A stretch of 64,000 nt of DNA, taken from the NCBI RefSeq assembly GCF_001905825.1, contig NZ_LIVV01000003.1, forward strand, positions 745,131 to 809,130. Reading direction: 5' to 3'. The notes beneath the pieces are model-generated. The model was given only the letters and a program-made list of their open reading frames with translations, did no database searches and had not been told where the DNA came from. This document shows, piece by piece, positions 47,630 through 55,559 of the stretch (position 1 is the first letter of the stretch; every line of letters starts with the position of its first letter). Made by a program: the position numbers and the translations under genes. This stretch comes from Streptomyces sp. CB02009 (GTDB lineage: Bacteria > Actinomycetota > Actinomycetes > Streptomycetales > Streptomycetaceae).

Positions 47630-49647
47630 GCGGGGACCTCCGTACTTTCAAGGGGGTGGAGCTTGTTCGCTGTCCGGATCTCGTCGACGATACGTCCGAT
47701 GATCTCCGTGATACCGAAGTCCTTCGGTGTGAAGACGGCGGCCACACCCGCACGCTTCAGTTCTGCGGCGTCGGCGTTCGGGATGATCCCGCCGACGATG
47801 ACCGGCACGTCGGCCGCGCCCGCCTCGCGGAGGCGGTCGAGGACGTCCGGCACCAGCTCGGCGTGCGAGCCGGAGAGGATCGACAGGCCCACGCAGTGCA
47901 CGTCCTCCGCGAGGGCCGCGTTCACGATCTGCTCGGGCGTCAGCCGGATGCCCTGGTAGACCACCTCGAAACCGGCGTCACGCGCGCGTACCGCGATCTG
48001 CTCGGCCCCGTTGGAGTGCCCGTCCAGGCCCGGCTTGCCGACGAGCAGCCGCAGCCGCCCGACGCCCATCTCCTCGGCGGTCCGCGCCACCTTGTCCCGT
48101 ACCAGGGCCAGCGGCGTGCCCGCCTCGGCCGTCACGGCGACCGGGGCAGAGGACACGCCCGTCGGGGCGCGGAACTCGCCGAAGACGTCCCGCAGCGCCC
48201 AGGACCACTCCCCGGTCGTGACGCCCGCACGCGCGCACTCCAGGGTGGCGGCGAAGAGGTTGCCGTCACCGGCAGCCGTCGCCTTCAGCGTCGCCAGGGA
48301 TTCCTGGGCGCGGGTCTCGTCGCGGTTGTCGCGCCACTCGTGCAGGGCCGCGACCACCCGCGCCTCGTTCGCCGGGTCCACCGTCATGATGGCGGTGTCC
48401 AGGTCGGCGGTGAGGGGGTTCTCCTCGGTCGCCTGGAAGATGTTGACGCCGATGATCTTCTCGTCGCCGGCCTCGATCCGGGCGCGCCGCTCGGCGTGCG
48501 AGGAGACGAGCTGCGACTTGAGGTAGCCGGACTCGACGGCGGCCATCGCGCCGCCCATCTCCTGGATCCGCTCGATCTCGGCCAGGCACTCCTCGACGAG
48601 CGAGTCGACCTTGGCCTCGATGACGTGCGAGCCGGCGAAGATGTCCTCGTACTCCAGGAGGTCGGACTCGTGGGCCAGGACCTGCTGGATGCGGAGCGAC
48701 CACTGCTGGTCCCACGGCCGGGGCAGACCGAGCGCCTCGTTCCAGGCGGGCAGCTGCACGGCACGCGCGCGGGCGTCCTTGGAGAGGGTGACGGCCAGCA
48801 TCTCCAGGACGATCCGCTGGACGTTGTTCTCCGGCTGGGCCTCGGTCAAGCCGAGCGAGTTGACCTGCACGCCGTAGCGGAACCGGCGCTGCTTCTCGTT
48901 CTCGATGCCGTACCGCTCGCGGGTGACCTTGTCCCAGATGCGGCCGAAGGCCCGCATCTTGCACATCTCCTCGATGAAGCGGACGCCCGCGTTCACGAAG
49001 AAGGAGATGCGGGCCACGACCTCGCCCTTGCGGTCCTCCGGGACCTGGCCCGAGGCGAACACCGCGTCGAGCACGGCGATCGCGGTGGACATGGCGTACG
49101 AGATCTCCTGGACCGGGGTGGCCCCGGCCTCCTGCAGGTGGTAGCTGCAGATGTTGATCGGGTTCCACTTCGGGATGTTGTTCACCGTGTAGGTGATCAT
49201 GTCCGTCGTGAGGCGGAGGGAGGGGCCGGGCGGGAAGACGTGCGTCCCGCGCGACAGGTACTCCTTCACGATGTCGTTCTGGGTGGTGCCCTGGAGCCGG
49301 GTGATGTCCGCACCCTGCTCCTCGGCGACCACCTGGTAGAGCGCCAGGAGCCACATCGCCGTGGCGTTGATGGTCATCGAGGTGTTCATCTGGTCCAGGG
49401 GGATGTCCTGGAACAGCCGGCGCATGTCACCGAGGTGCGAGACGGGGACGCCGACCCGGCCGACCTCGCCGCGGGCGAGGATGTGGTCGGGGTCGTAGCC
49501 CGTCTGCGTCGGCAGGTCGAACGCGACCGAGAGGCCGGTCTGACCCTTGGCGAGGTTGCGCCGGTACAGCTCGTTGGACGCCTCGGCGGTCGAGTGACCG
49601 GCGTACGTCCGCATGAGCCACGGCCGGTCCTTCTGGCGCTCAGTCAT
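47626..49647 (-). CDS. ecm: B12-dependent acyl-CoA mutase, probable ethylmalonyl-CoA mutase (MeaA type)
   Basis: A 673-residue adenosylcobalamin mutase. The N-terminal ~500 residues form the TIM-barrel (LSVAFDLPTQTGYDPDH) and the C-terminal ~150 the cobalamin-binding domain with DGHSNGAEQIAVRARDAGF, where His is the lower ligand (DxHxxG). It corresponds to the MeaA branch, which converts ethylmalonyl-CoA to methylsuccinyl-CoA. Ordinary methylmalonyl-CoA mutase is usually heterodimeric and longer, so it is less likely. ATG 49647 lies 14 bases after the ccr stop. Confidence 0.9.
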   Translation of the reverse strand: MTERQKDRPWLMRTYAGHSTAEASNELYRRNLAKGQTGLSVAFDLPTQTGYDPDHILARGEVGRVGVPVSHLGDMRRLFQDIPLDQMNTSMTINATAMWLLALYQVVAEEQGADITRLQGTTQNDIVKEYLSRGTHVFPPGPSLRLTTDMITYTVNNIPKWNPINICSYHLQEAGATPVQEISYAMSTAIAVLDAVFASGQVPEDRKGEVVARISFFVNAGVRFIEEMCKMRAFGRIWDKVTRERYGIENEKQRRFRYGVQVNSLGLTEAQPENNVQRIVLEMLAVTLSKDARARAVQLPAWNEALGLPRPWDQQWSLRIQQVLAHESDLLEYEDIFAGSHVIEAKVDSLVEECLAEIERIQEMGGAMAAVESGYLKSQLVSSHAERRARIEAGDEKIIGVNIFQATEENPLTADLDTAIMTVDPANEARVVAALHEWRDNRDETRAQESLATLKATAAGDGNLFAATLECARAGVTTGEWSWALRDVFGEFRAPTGVSSAPVAVTAEAGTPLALVRDKVARTAEEMGVGRLRLLVGKPGLDGHSNGAEQIAVRARDAGFEVVYQGIRLTPEQIVNAALAEDVHCVGLSILSGSHAELVPDVLDRLREAGAADVPVIVGGIIPNADAAELKRAGVAAVFTPKDFGITEIIGRIVDEIRTANKLHPLESTEVPA

Positions 49648-49661
49648 CTATGGTCCCGGGC

Positions 49662-50999
49662 TCAGATGTTGCGGAAGCGGTTGATGGCGTCGATGTGCTG
49701 GGCGCGCAGCTCCGGGTTGCGGACGCCGAGGCCCTCCTCGGGCGCGAGCGCCAGGACGCCGACCTTGCCCTGGTGCAGGTTGCGGTGGACGTCGTAGGCG
49801 GCCTGGCCGGTCTCCTCCAGGGAGTAGACCTTCGACAGGGTGGGGTGGATCTTGCCCTTGGCGATCAGGCGGTTGGCCTCCCACGCCTCGCGGTAGTTGG
49901 CGAAGTGCGAGCCGATGATGCGCTTGAGCGACATCCACAGGTAGCGGTTGTCGTACTCGTGCATGTAGCCCGAGGTGGAGGCGCAGGTGGTGATGGTGCC
50001 GCCCTTGCGGGTGACGTAGACGCTGGCGCCGAAGGTCTCGCGGCCGGGGTGCTCGAAGACGATGTCGATGTCCTCGCCGCCGGTGAGCTCGCGGATGCGC
50101 TTGCCGAAGCGCTTCCACTCCTTCGGGTCCTGGGTCTGCTCGTCCTTCCAGAACTTGTAGCCCTCGGCGTTGCGGTCGATGACCGCGTCGGCGCCCATCG
50201 CCCGGCAGATGTCGGCCTTCTCGGGGGAGGAGACGACACAGATCGGGTTGGCGCCGCCGGCCAGGGCGAACTGCGTGGCGTACGAGCCGAGGCCGCCGCT
50301 CGCGCCCCAGATGAGGACGTTGTCGCCCTGCTTCATGCCGGCGCCGTTGCGGGAGACCAGCTGGCGGTACGCGGTGGAGTTGACGAGGCCCGGGGAGGCC
50401 GCCTCCTCCCAGCTCAGGTGGTCGGGCTTCGGCATCAGCTGGTTCGACTTGACCAGCGCGATCTCCGCCAGGCCGCCGAAGTTGGTCTCGAAGCCCCAGA
50501 TGCGCTGCTCGGGGTCGAGCATCGTGTCGTTGTGGCCGTCCGAGGACTCCAGCTCGACCGAGAGGCAGTGGGCGACGACCTCGTCACCGGGCTTCCACGA
50601 GTTCACGCCGGGGCCGGTGCGGAGCACGACGCCCGCGAGGTCGGAGCCGATGACGTGGTACGGCAGGTCGTGGCGCTTGCTGAGGTCGCTCAGCCGGCCG
50701 TAGCGCTCCAGGAAGCCGAAGGTCGAGACGGGCTCGAAGATCGAGGTCCAGACCGAGTTGTAGTTCACGGAGCTGGCCATGACGGCGACCAGGGCCTCGC
50801 CCGGGCCGAGCTCGGGCACCGGCACGTTGTCGAGGTGGAGCGACGTGCGCGGGTCCTTGTCACGGCTGGCGAGCCCGGCGAACATCTCCGCCTCGTCCTT
50901 GTGGACGGTGATGGCGCGGTACGACTCGGGGAGCGGGATGTTCGCGAAGTCGGCGGACGTGGAGTCCGAGGACTGGATCGCGTCCAGGATGTCCTTCAC
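49662..50999 (-). CDS. ccr: Crotonyl-CoA carboxylase/reductase
   Basis: A 445-residue medium-chain dehydrogenase/reductase that joins NADPH reduction and carboxylation of crotonyl-CoA to give ethylmalonyl-CoA. It matches the family from the start (KDILDAIQSSDSTSADFANI) to the end; conserved text includes NYNSVWTSIFEPVSTFGFLE, DNVLIWGASGGLGSYATQFA and the C-terminal EEGLGVRNPELRAQHIDAIN. GTG 50999 has GGAGG about eight bases upstream. It is the first gene of the five-gene operon and supplies ethylmalonyl-CoA both for the pathway and for polyketide extender units. A long promoter region with CACGTG palindromes precedes it. Confidence 0.95.
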   Translation of the reverse strand: MKDILDAIQSSDSTSADFANIPLPESYRAITVHKDEAEMFAGLASRDKDPRTSLHLDNVPVPELGPGEALVAVMASSVNYNSVWTSIFEPVSTFGFLERYGRLSDLSKRHDLPYHVIGSDLAGVVLRTGPGVNSWKPGDEVVAHCLSVELESSDGHNDTMLDPEQRIWGFETNFGGLAEIALVKSNQLMPKPDHLSWEEAASPGLVNSTAYRQLVSRNGAGMKQGDNVLIWGASGGLGSYATQFALAGGANPICVVSSPEKADICRAMGADAVIDRNAEGYKFWKDEQTQDPKEWKRFGKRIRELTGGEDIDIVFEHPGRETFGASVYVTRKGGTITTCASTSGYMHEYDNRYLWMSLKRIIGSHFANYREAWEANRLIAKGKIHPTLSKVYSLEETGQAAYDVHRNLHQGKVGVLALAPEEGLGVRNPELRAQHIDAINRFRNI

Positions 51000-51233
51000 G
51001 GGGTTGCCTCCGGCGGTGCGGCGTCCTGAGGGGTGGACGCGCTGAGGGGTTACGTCTGGGGCTGCTGCTGTGGAGGTGTGCCGTCGGTTCGGCGGGGTGG
51101 TGCGGGCTGCGCCTGGTGGGCGCGGTGGGTGCCTGTGACGCAGGCGTCCGGGCGCACGATCACGATTGCTTGTGGGGACAGCCGGCGCACGAGGAGACCT
51201 CTGCGCGCCGGCCGCCCGGACACCTTCAACGTA

Positions 51234-51308
51234 TGGCACGCCGTGTCACGTGACAAGGCACTGCGTGCCAACAATTTCACTCATATGCAATCTGCCGGTC
51301 ACATGTGA
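51234..51308. promoter_or_regulatory. Palindrome cluster in the ccr promoter region
   Basis: The 12-base palindrome TGTCACGTGACA (51244-51255) lies inside outer arms TGGCACGC (51234-51241) and GCGTGCCA (51263-51270). A second palindrome, TCACATGTGA, lies at 51299-51308. They lie 235-310 bases upstream of the ccr start. The core TCACGTGA is shared with the region upstream of the 3-hydroxyacyl-CoA dehydrogenase gene. The remainder of 51000-51341 holds no gene. Confidence 0.5.
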
Positions 51309-51341
51309 GCGATGATCGATCGAATCGCAGGTCAAAACGGG

Positions 51342-51372
51342 CGAAGGCCGCCCCGGAGAGGGGCGGCCTTCG
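51342..51372. terminator. Hairpin terminator downstream of the TetR gene
   Basis: CGAAGGCCGCCCC (51342-51354) pairs exactly with GGGGCGGCCTTCG (51360-51372) across a five-base loop. It follows the stop of the minus-strand TetR gene and lies between it and the ccr promoter region. Confidence 0.8.
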
Positions 51373-51397
51373 TCGTGCGGAGGGGGCGGGTCGGGGG

Positions 51398-52228
51398 TCA
51401 GCCCCGCGTCAGCGCCTGCTGGATCGTGCGCATGACCTCGTCGAGCGGGGCGTCCGTCCGTGCCACGGCGATCACCACGTCACCCGTGGTGGAGGCCCGG
51501 ACGGCCGGGGCCGGCTCTGCGGTCCCCTGGGAGGACGGGGAAGGGGCCGGACGGCCCGCGCCTATGCCCGAGCCGAAGGTCTCCCGGACGATCGCGAAGG
51601 CGTGGTCCAGCTGCGTCTCCACGTCGCCCTGCCCGCCCGCCCGCAGCCAGCGGCGCAGGACGTGGTTGTGGGCCGTGACCACCGCGGAGGCGGCGACCTC
51701 GGCGAGCAGCGGGTCGTCGTTCCCGTCGTGGTGGTCGCGCTCGTCGAAGTGGCCGAGCAGATAGCGGGTGAACAGCCGCTCGTAGCGGGCCACCGAGGCG
51801 ATCTCCCGCTCCCGGAGGGTCGGCACCTCGCGGGTGAGCCGGTAGCGCTCCACGGAGACGGCGGGGGAGCCCGCGTACATCTTCATGACTTCCTTGATGC
51901 CCCGGCACACCGTGTCGAGCGGGTGCTCGTGCGGCGGGGCCGCGTTCAGCACTGCCTCCGCCCGCACCAGGGTGTCGTCGTGATCAGGGAAGATCGCCTC
52001 TTCCTTGGAGCGGAAGTGCCGGAAGAACGTGCGCCGCGCGACCCCGGCCCGGGCGGCGATCTCGTCGACCGTCGTGGCCTCGTACCCCTTGCTCGCGAAG
52101 AGCTCCATCGCCGCCGTGGCGAGCTCCCGGCGCATCTTGAGCCGCTGCGCGGCGGCACGGGTGCCCGCCGCGCTCTCCGGAGCGTCGGACGGGGACGTGG
52201 CACGGGGTGTCTTCGCGGCCTTGGGCAT
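51398..52228 (-). CDS. TetR-family transcriptional regulator
   Basis: A 276-residue regulator. The TetR helix-turn-helix is at residues ~30-75 (ATAAMELFASKGYEATTVDE, then IAARAGVARRTFFRHFRSKE). The C-terminal ~60 residues are Pro/Ala-rich and unlike most TetR proteins. ATG 52228 is supported by TACGTT six bases upstream (52240-52235), which marks a leaderless start. The gene lies between the ccr operon and a 3-hydroxyacyl-CoA dehydrogenase gene, both on the same strand. A shared palindrome upstream of both neighbours is a plausible target, so it may be the local repressor of acetyl-CoA assimilation; the ligand would be an acyl-CoA. Confidence 0.88.
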   Translation of the reverse strand: MPKAAKTPRATSPSDAPESAAGTRAAAQRLKMRRELATAAMELFASKGYEATTVDEIAARAGVARRTFFRHFRSKEEAIFPDHDDTLVRAEAVLNAAPPHEHPLDTVCRGIKEVMKMYAGSPAVSVERYRLTREVPTLREREIASVARYERLFTRYLLGHFDERDHHDGNDDPLLAEVAASAVVTAHNHVLRRWLRAGGQGDVETQLDHAFAIVRETFGSGIGAGRPAPSPSSQGTAEPAPAVRASTTGDVVIAVARTDAPLDEVMRTIQQALTRG

Positions 52229-52234
52229 GGTCCG

Positions 52235-52240
52235 AACGTA
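52235..52240 (-). promoter_or_regulatory. -10 element of a leaderless promoter (TetR gene)
   Basis: On the minus strand TACGTT ends six bases before the ATG at 52228. No ribosome site is present. Confidence 0.5.
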
Positions 52241-52343
52241 CTGCATCGGAGGGGGAGTGTGCCCAGGTGGGGGCGGGGAGCCCCCCGGGACACCGGAGGT
52301 GCCCGGAGGGCTCAGCAGACCGCCCCAGCCGGCCGCTCGCGGC

Positions 52344-54125
52344 TCAGCGTCGGGCATATTCGCGGAAGCCGCGCCCCGTCTTGCGGCCCAGGCAGCCCGC
52401 CGCCACGAGGTGCTCCAGGAGCGGGGCCGGGGCCAGGCCCGGGTCCCGGAACTCGCGGTGCAGCACCTGCTCGATCGCGAGGGACACGTCCAGGCCGACC
52501 ACGTCGAGCAGCTCGAACGGGCCCATCGGGTAGCCGCCGCCCAGCTTCATCGCGGCGTCGATGTCGTCCAGGGTCGCGTAGTGCTCCTCGACCATCTTGA
52601 TCGCGTTGTTCAGGTACGGGAAGAGCAGCGCGTTCACGATGAAACCGGCCCGGTCGCCGCAGTCCACCGGGTGCTTGCGGATCTTCGTGGTGACCTCGCG
52701 GACGGTCGCGTGGACGTCGTCGCCGGTCAGCACCGTGCGGACGATCTCGACCAGCTTCATGGCCGGCGCCGGGTTGAAGAAGTGCATCCCGATGACGTCC
52801 TGCGGGCGCGAGGTGGCGCGGGCACAGGCCACGACCGGCAGCGAGGAGGTCGTGGTGGCCAGCACCGCGCCCGGCTTGCAGATCTTGTCGAGCCGCGCGA
52901 ACAGCTCCTGCTTGACCTCCAGGTCCTCGGCGACCGCCTCCAGGGCCAGGTCGACGTCGGCGAAGGCGTCCAGCGTGCCGGCCGGGGTGATCAGGGCCAG
53001 CGTCGCGTCGCGCGCCTCGCCCGTCATCCGGCCCTTGTCGACGGAGCGGGCCAGCGACTTGGCGATCCGGGCCTTCGCGGTGTCCGCCTTCTCCTGGGAG
53101 CGGGCGGCGAGCACGACCTGGTACCCGGCCTTCGCGAAGACCTCGGCGATGCCGGAGGCCATGGTGCCCGAGCCGGCGACGCCGACCGAGCGGACCTCAC
53201 GGCCGCCGACGGCCTCGGCGGCGCCCAGTGGGGTCAGCGCGTCCCGGACGACCTCGCCGGAGCCCGGCGCCTCGTAGGTGTAGAAACCGCGGCCCGACTT
53301 GCGGCCGGTCAGGCCCGCCTCGCTGAGCTGCTTGAGGATCGGGGCCGGGGCGTGCAGCCGGTCGTGGGAGTCCGCGTACATGGCCTCCAGGACCGTACGG
53401 GCCGTGTCGACGCCGATCAGGTCGAGCAGCGCCAGCGGGCCCATCGGCAGACCGCAGCCCAGCTTCATCGCCGCGTCGATGTCCTCGCGGGAGGCGTACT
53501 TGGCCTCGTACATGGCGGCGGCCTGGTTCAGGTAGCCGAAGAGGAGCCCGTCCGCGATGAAACCCGCCCGGTCGCCGACCGCCACCGGCTCCTTGCCCAG
53601 GTCGAGGGCGAGCCGGGTGACGGCGTCGACGGCCCGCGGGTCGGTCAGCACCGAGGAGACCACCTCGACCAGCTTCATCGCCTGGACCGGGGTGAAGAAG
53701 TGCAGGCCGAGGACCCGCTCGGGGTGCGCCGAGTCGGCGGCGAGCCGGGTGACGGAGAGCGCGTTCGTGCCGGTGGCGACGATCGTGCCGGGCCGGACGA
53801 TGCCGTCGAGGGCCCGGAACACCTCCTGCTTCGCCTCGTACGACTCGGGCACGACCTCGATGACGAGGTCGGCCTCGGCGGCCGCCTGGAGGTCGGAGAA
53901 GGTACGGAAGCGGGCCAGGACGTCCTGCCGCTCCTCCTCGGTGATCCGCTCGCGGGCCACCGCTCGGGCGGTGGAGGCCTCCAGGGCGGCGACGGCCTGG
54001 GCGGCGGCGGTGTCGCTGATGTCGATGCCGATGACCTCGCGGCCGGCGCGGACGAGGACATCGGCGATACCGGTGCCCATGGTGCCGAGGCCGACGACGG
54101 CGATGGTGGAGAGAGGGGTGTCCAT
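52344..54125 (-). CDS. Double-module 3-hydroxyacyl-CoA (3-hydroxybutyryl-CoA) dehydrogenase
   Basis: A 593-residue protein made of two full 3-hydroxyacyl-CoA dehydrogenase modules. Module 1 (residues ~1-285) begins TIAVVGLGTMGTGIADVLVR, and module 2 (~300-593) begins SVGVAGSGTMASGIAEVFAK. Each has a Rossmann domain with the catalytic His region (LHFFTPVQAMKLVEVV and MHFFNPAPAMKLVEIV) and a helical C-terminal domain with GRKSGRGFYTYE or GRKTGRGFREYA. It interconverts acetoacetyl-CoA and 3-hydroxybutyryl-CoA with NAD(P). ATG 54125 has AGGAG 8-12 bases upstream. Its position beside ccr fits the supply of crotonyl-CoA. Confidence 0.9.
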   Translation of the reverse strand: MDTPLSTIAVVGLGTMGTGIADVLVRAGREVIGIDISDTAAAQAVAALEASTARAVARERITEEERQDVLARFRTFSDLQAAAEADLVIEVVPESYEAKQEVFRALDGIVRPGTIVATGTNALSVTRLAADSAHPERVLGLHFFTPVQAMKLVEVVSSVLTDPRAVDAVTRLALDLGKEPVAVGDRAGFIADGLLFGYLNQAAAMYEAKYASREDIDAAMKLGCGLPMGPLALLDLIGVDTARTVLEAMYADSHDRLHAPAPILKQLSEAGLTGRKSGRGFYTYEAPGSGEVVRDALTPLGAAEAVGGREVRSVGVAGSGTMASGIAEVFAKAGYQVVLAARSQEKADTAKARIAKSLARSVDKGRMTGEARDATLALITPAGTLDAFADVDLALEAVAEDLEVKQELFARLDKICKPGAVLATTTSSLPVVACARATSRPQDVIGMHFFNPAPAMKLVEIVRTVLTGDDVHATVREVTTKIRKHPVDCGDRAGFIVNALLFPYLNNAIKMVEEHYATLDDIDAAMKLGGGYPMGPFELLDVVGLDVSLAIEQVLHREFRDPGLAPAPLLEHLVAAGCLGRKTGRGFREYARR

Positions 54126-54336
54126 CAGGGGACTCCTGAGAGGAAGAGTGACGACTGAGGGCAGTGCGCGCACGAGAGGGCGCGGGAAAGAGCGAGGGCT
54201 CTGCCCGGAGAAAGGGCGATGCCCTGGAGGAAAGGGGCGACGGACTCTGTCCCGGAGCCACGTCGAAACTGCCGAACCGACCGACACCCACAACGGCTGC
54301 GTCACCAGGCCGTTGTGAGAAGCGGGGGGTGACCCG

Positions 54337-54346
54337 CTCACGTGAG
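54337..54346. promoter_or_regulatory. CTCACGTGAG palindrome upstream of the dehydrogenase gene
   Basis: A perfect 10-base palindrome, 212-221 bases upstream of the dehydrogenase start and 80-89 bases upstream of the HEAT-repeat gene. Its core TCACGTGA equals that at 51246-51253. A nearby TAACCGGCGGGTAAC (54349-54363) is also repeat-like. The 300-base gap 54126-54425 holds no gene. Confidence 0.45.
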
Positions 54347-54412
54347 ACTAACCGGCGGGTAACGAGCGCGCCAGTCCCGGGAAGTTGAGGAAAATGTGAT
54401 CTGAATCGCGGA

Positions 54413-54418
54413 TAGGCT
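54413..54418 (+). promoter_or_regulatory. -10 element of a leaderless promoter (HEAT-repeat gene)
   Basis: TAGGCT lies seven bases before the ATG at 54426, and there is no ribosome site. Confidence 0.5.
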
Positions 54419-54425
54419 CGGATTC

Positions 54426-55028
54426 ATGGAATACGCCGAGGATCCGGAATTCTGCTCGATGATCGATCGATTGCGGGATGAGATCGAGAATGACTCCGAA
54501 TCCGTTCCTGCGGCATTCGAACAGCTCGCGGAAACCACCGATCCCGAGGAACTGCACCATGTCCTCACCGCCCCGGGGCAGCCCCTCTGGGCCCGCGAGA
54601 TCGCGGCCTACGCGCTGGGCGTCACCGGCGACCGCCGCGCCTTCGAGGCGCTGGTGCTCCTCCTCAACCACCGCGACCCGGAGCGCTGCGTCACCGCCGC
54701 CCACGCCCTCACCCGGCTCGGCGACCCCCGTACCGCCCGCGCGGCCGCCGCCCTCGCCACCAACGAGCTCCGCGTCGCCTACGCCCTGCTGCCGATCCGG
54801 CTGCTCGCCGCCCTCCGCGCCCCCGAGTCCGTACCGGCGCTGATCACCGTCCTCGAACGGCGCCTGCCCGCCGACGACCCCCACTGGCGGGTCGGTCTCG
54901 CCTGCGTCGAGGGCCTGGGCGCCCTCGGCGACCTCCGTGCCCGCCCCGCTCTGGAGGCCGCGCTCCCGCACCCCCGGCTCGGCGCCGCGGCGCAGGCGTC
55001 ACTGGGCCGACTCGGCACCACCCACTGA
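54426..55028 (+). CDS. HEAT-repeat protein
   Basis: A 200-residue soluble helical protein. After ~40 acidic residues come HEAT-like repeats: REIAAYALGVTGDRRAFEAL, CVTAAHALTRLGDPRTARA and the last, LACVEGLGALGDLRARPALE. HEAT repeats form protein-binding solenoids. No catalytic residues are visible, and a bilin-lyase-type role cannot be supported. The ATG at 54426 is preceded by a leaderless -10 (TAGGCT). The 3' end overlaps the convergent RidA gene by 30 bases. Confidence 0.82.
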   Translation: MEYAEDPEFCSMIDRLRDEIENDSESVPAAFEQLAETTDPEELHHVLTAPGQPLWAREIAAYALGVTGDRRAFEALVLLLNHRDPERCVTAAHALTRLGDPRTARAAAALATNELRVAYALLPIRLLAALRAPESVPALITVLERRLPADDPHWRVGLACVEGLGALGDLRARPALEAALPHPRLGAAAQASLGRLGTTH

Positions 55029-55475
55029 GCGGAGCGCCGGGCGGGCCGTACCGTCGGCCCCGGCCGCCGGACTCCGCTCCGGCACCAGCGCGAACGCCTC
55101 GATCTCCACGAGAAGTTCCGGGCGGACGAGCGCCGACACCTGGACCGCCGAGCTCGCCGGCAGCGGAGCCCCCGCGAAATGGGCGTCCCTGGCCTCCCGC
55201 ACGGCCGGGAGGTGGGCGACGTCCGTGACGAAGTACGTCAGCTTCACCACGTCCCGGAAACCGGCGCCCGCCGCCGCGAGGCAGCGCCCCAGGTTCGCGA
55301 AGACCTGACGGGCCTGCGCCACCGCGTCGCCCTCCCCGACCACCGCGCCCGAGGCGTCGAACGCGCACTGGCCGGATATCGCGACGAAGCGGCCCGTCCC
55401 CCACACGACATGGCTGTACTGCGGGCTGGCGGCGATCCCGTCGGGAGCGGGCACGTGGGTCAGGTGGCTCGTCAT
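54999..55475 (-). CDS. RidA-family (YjgF/YER057c/UK114) protein
   Basis: A 158-residue trimeric RidA-fold protein. Recognisable text is VVWGTGRFVAISGQCAFDAS, GDAVAQARQVFANLGRCLA and the C-terminal RPELLVEIEAFALV. RidA enzymes hydrolyse reactive enamine/imine intermediates released by PLP enzymes. A tail of ~25 residues after the domain is low-complexity. ATG 55475 starts the family core. The gene converges with the HEAT-repeat gene and its end overlaps it by 30 bases. The exact subfamily, and so the substrate, is unknown. Confidence 0.85.
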   Translation of the reverse strand: MTSHLTHVPAPDGIAASPQYSHVVWGTGRFVAISGQCAFDASGAVVGEGDAVAQARQVFANLGRCLAAAGAGFRDVVKLTYFVTDVAHLPAVREARDAHFAGAPLPASSAVQVSALVRPELLVEIEAFALVPERSPAAGADGTARPALRSVGGAESAQ

Positions 55476-55559
55476 GCCCCACATCCTCGCCCACGGCACT
55501 GACAGCGCCCGCACCCCGGGGGAGGTGCGGGCGTGGCCGGCGTACGCGGCCGGGGAACG

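Noticed and set aside
47626..49647. Methylmalonyl-CoA mutase
   Set aside because: The protein is a single chain of the MeaA type next to ccr and mcl, which fits ethylmalonyl-CoA mutase better.
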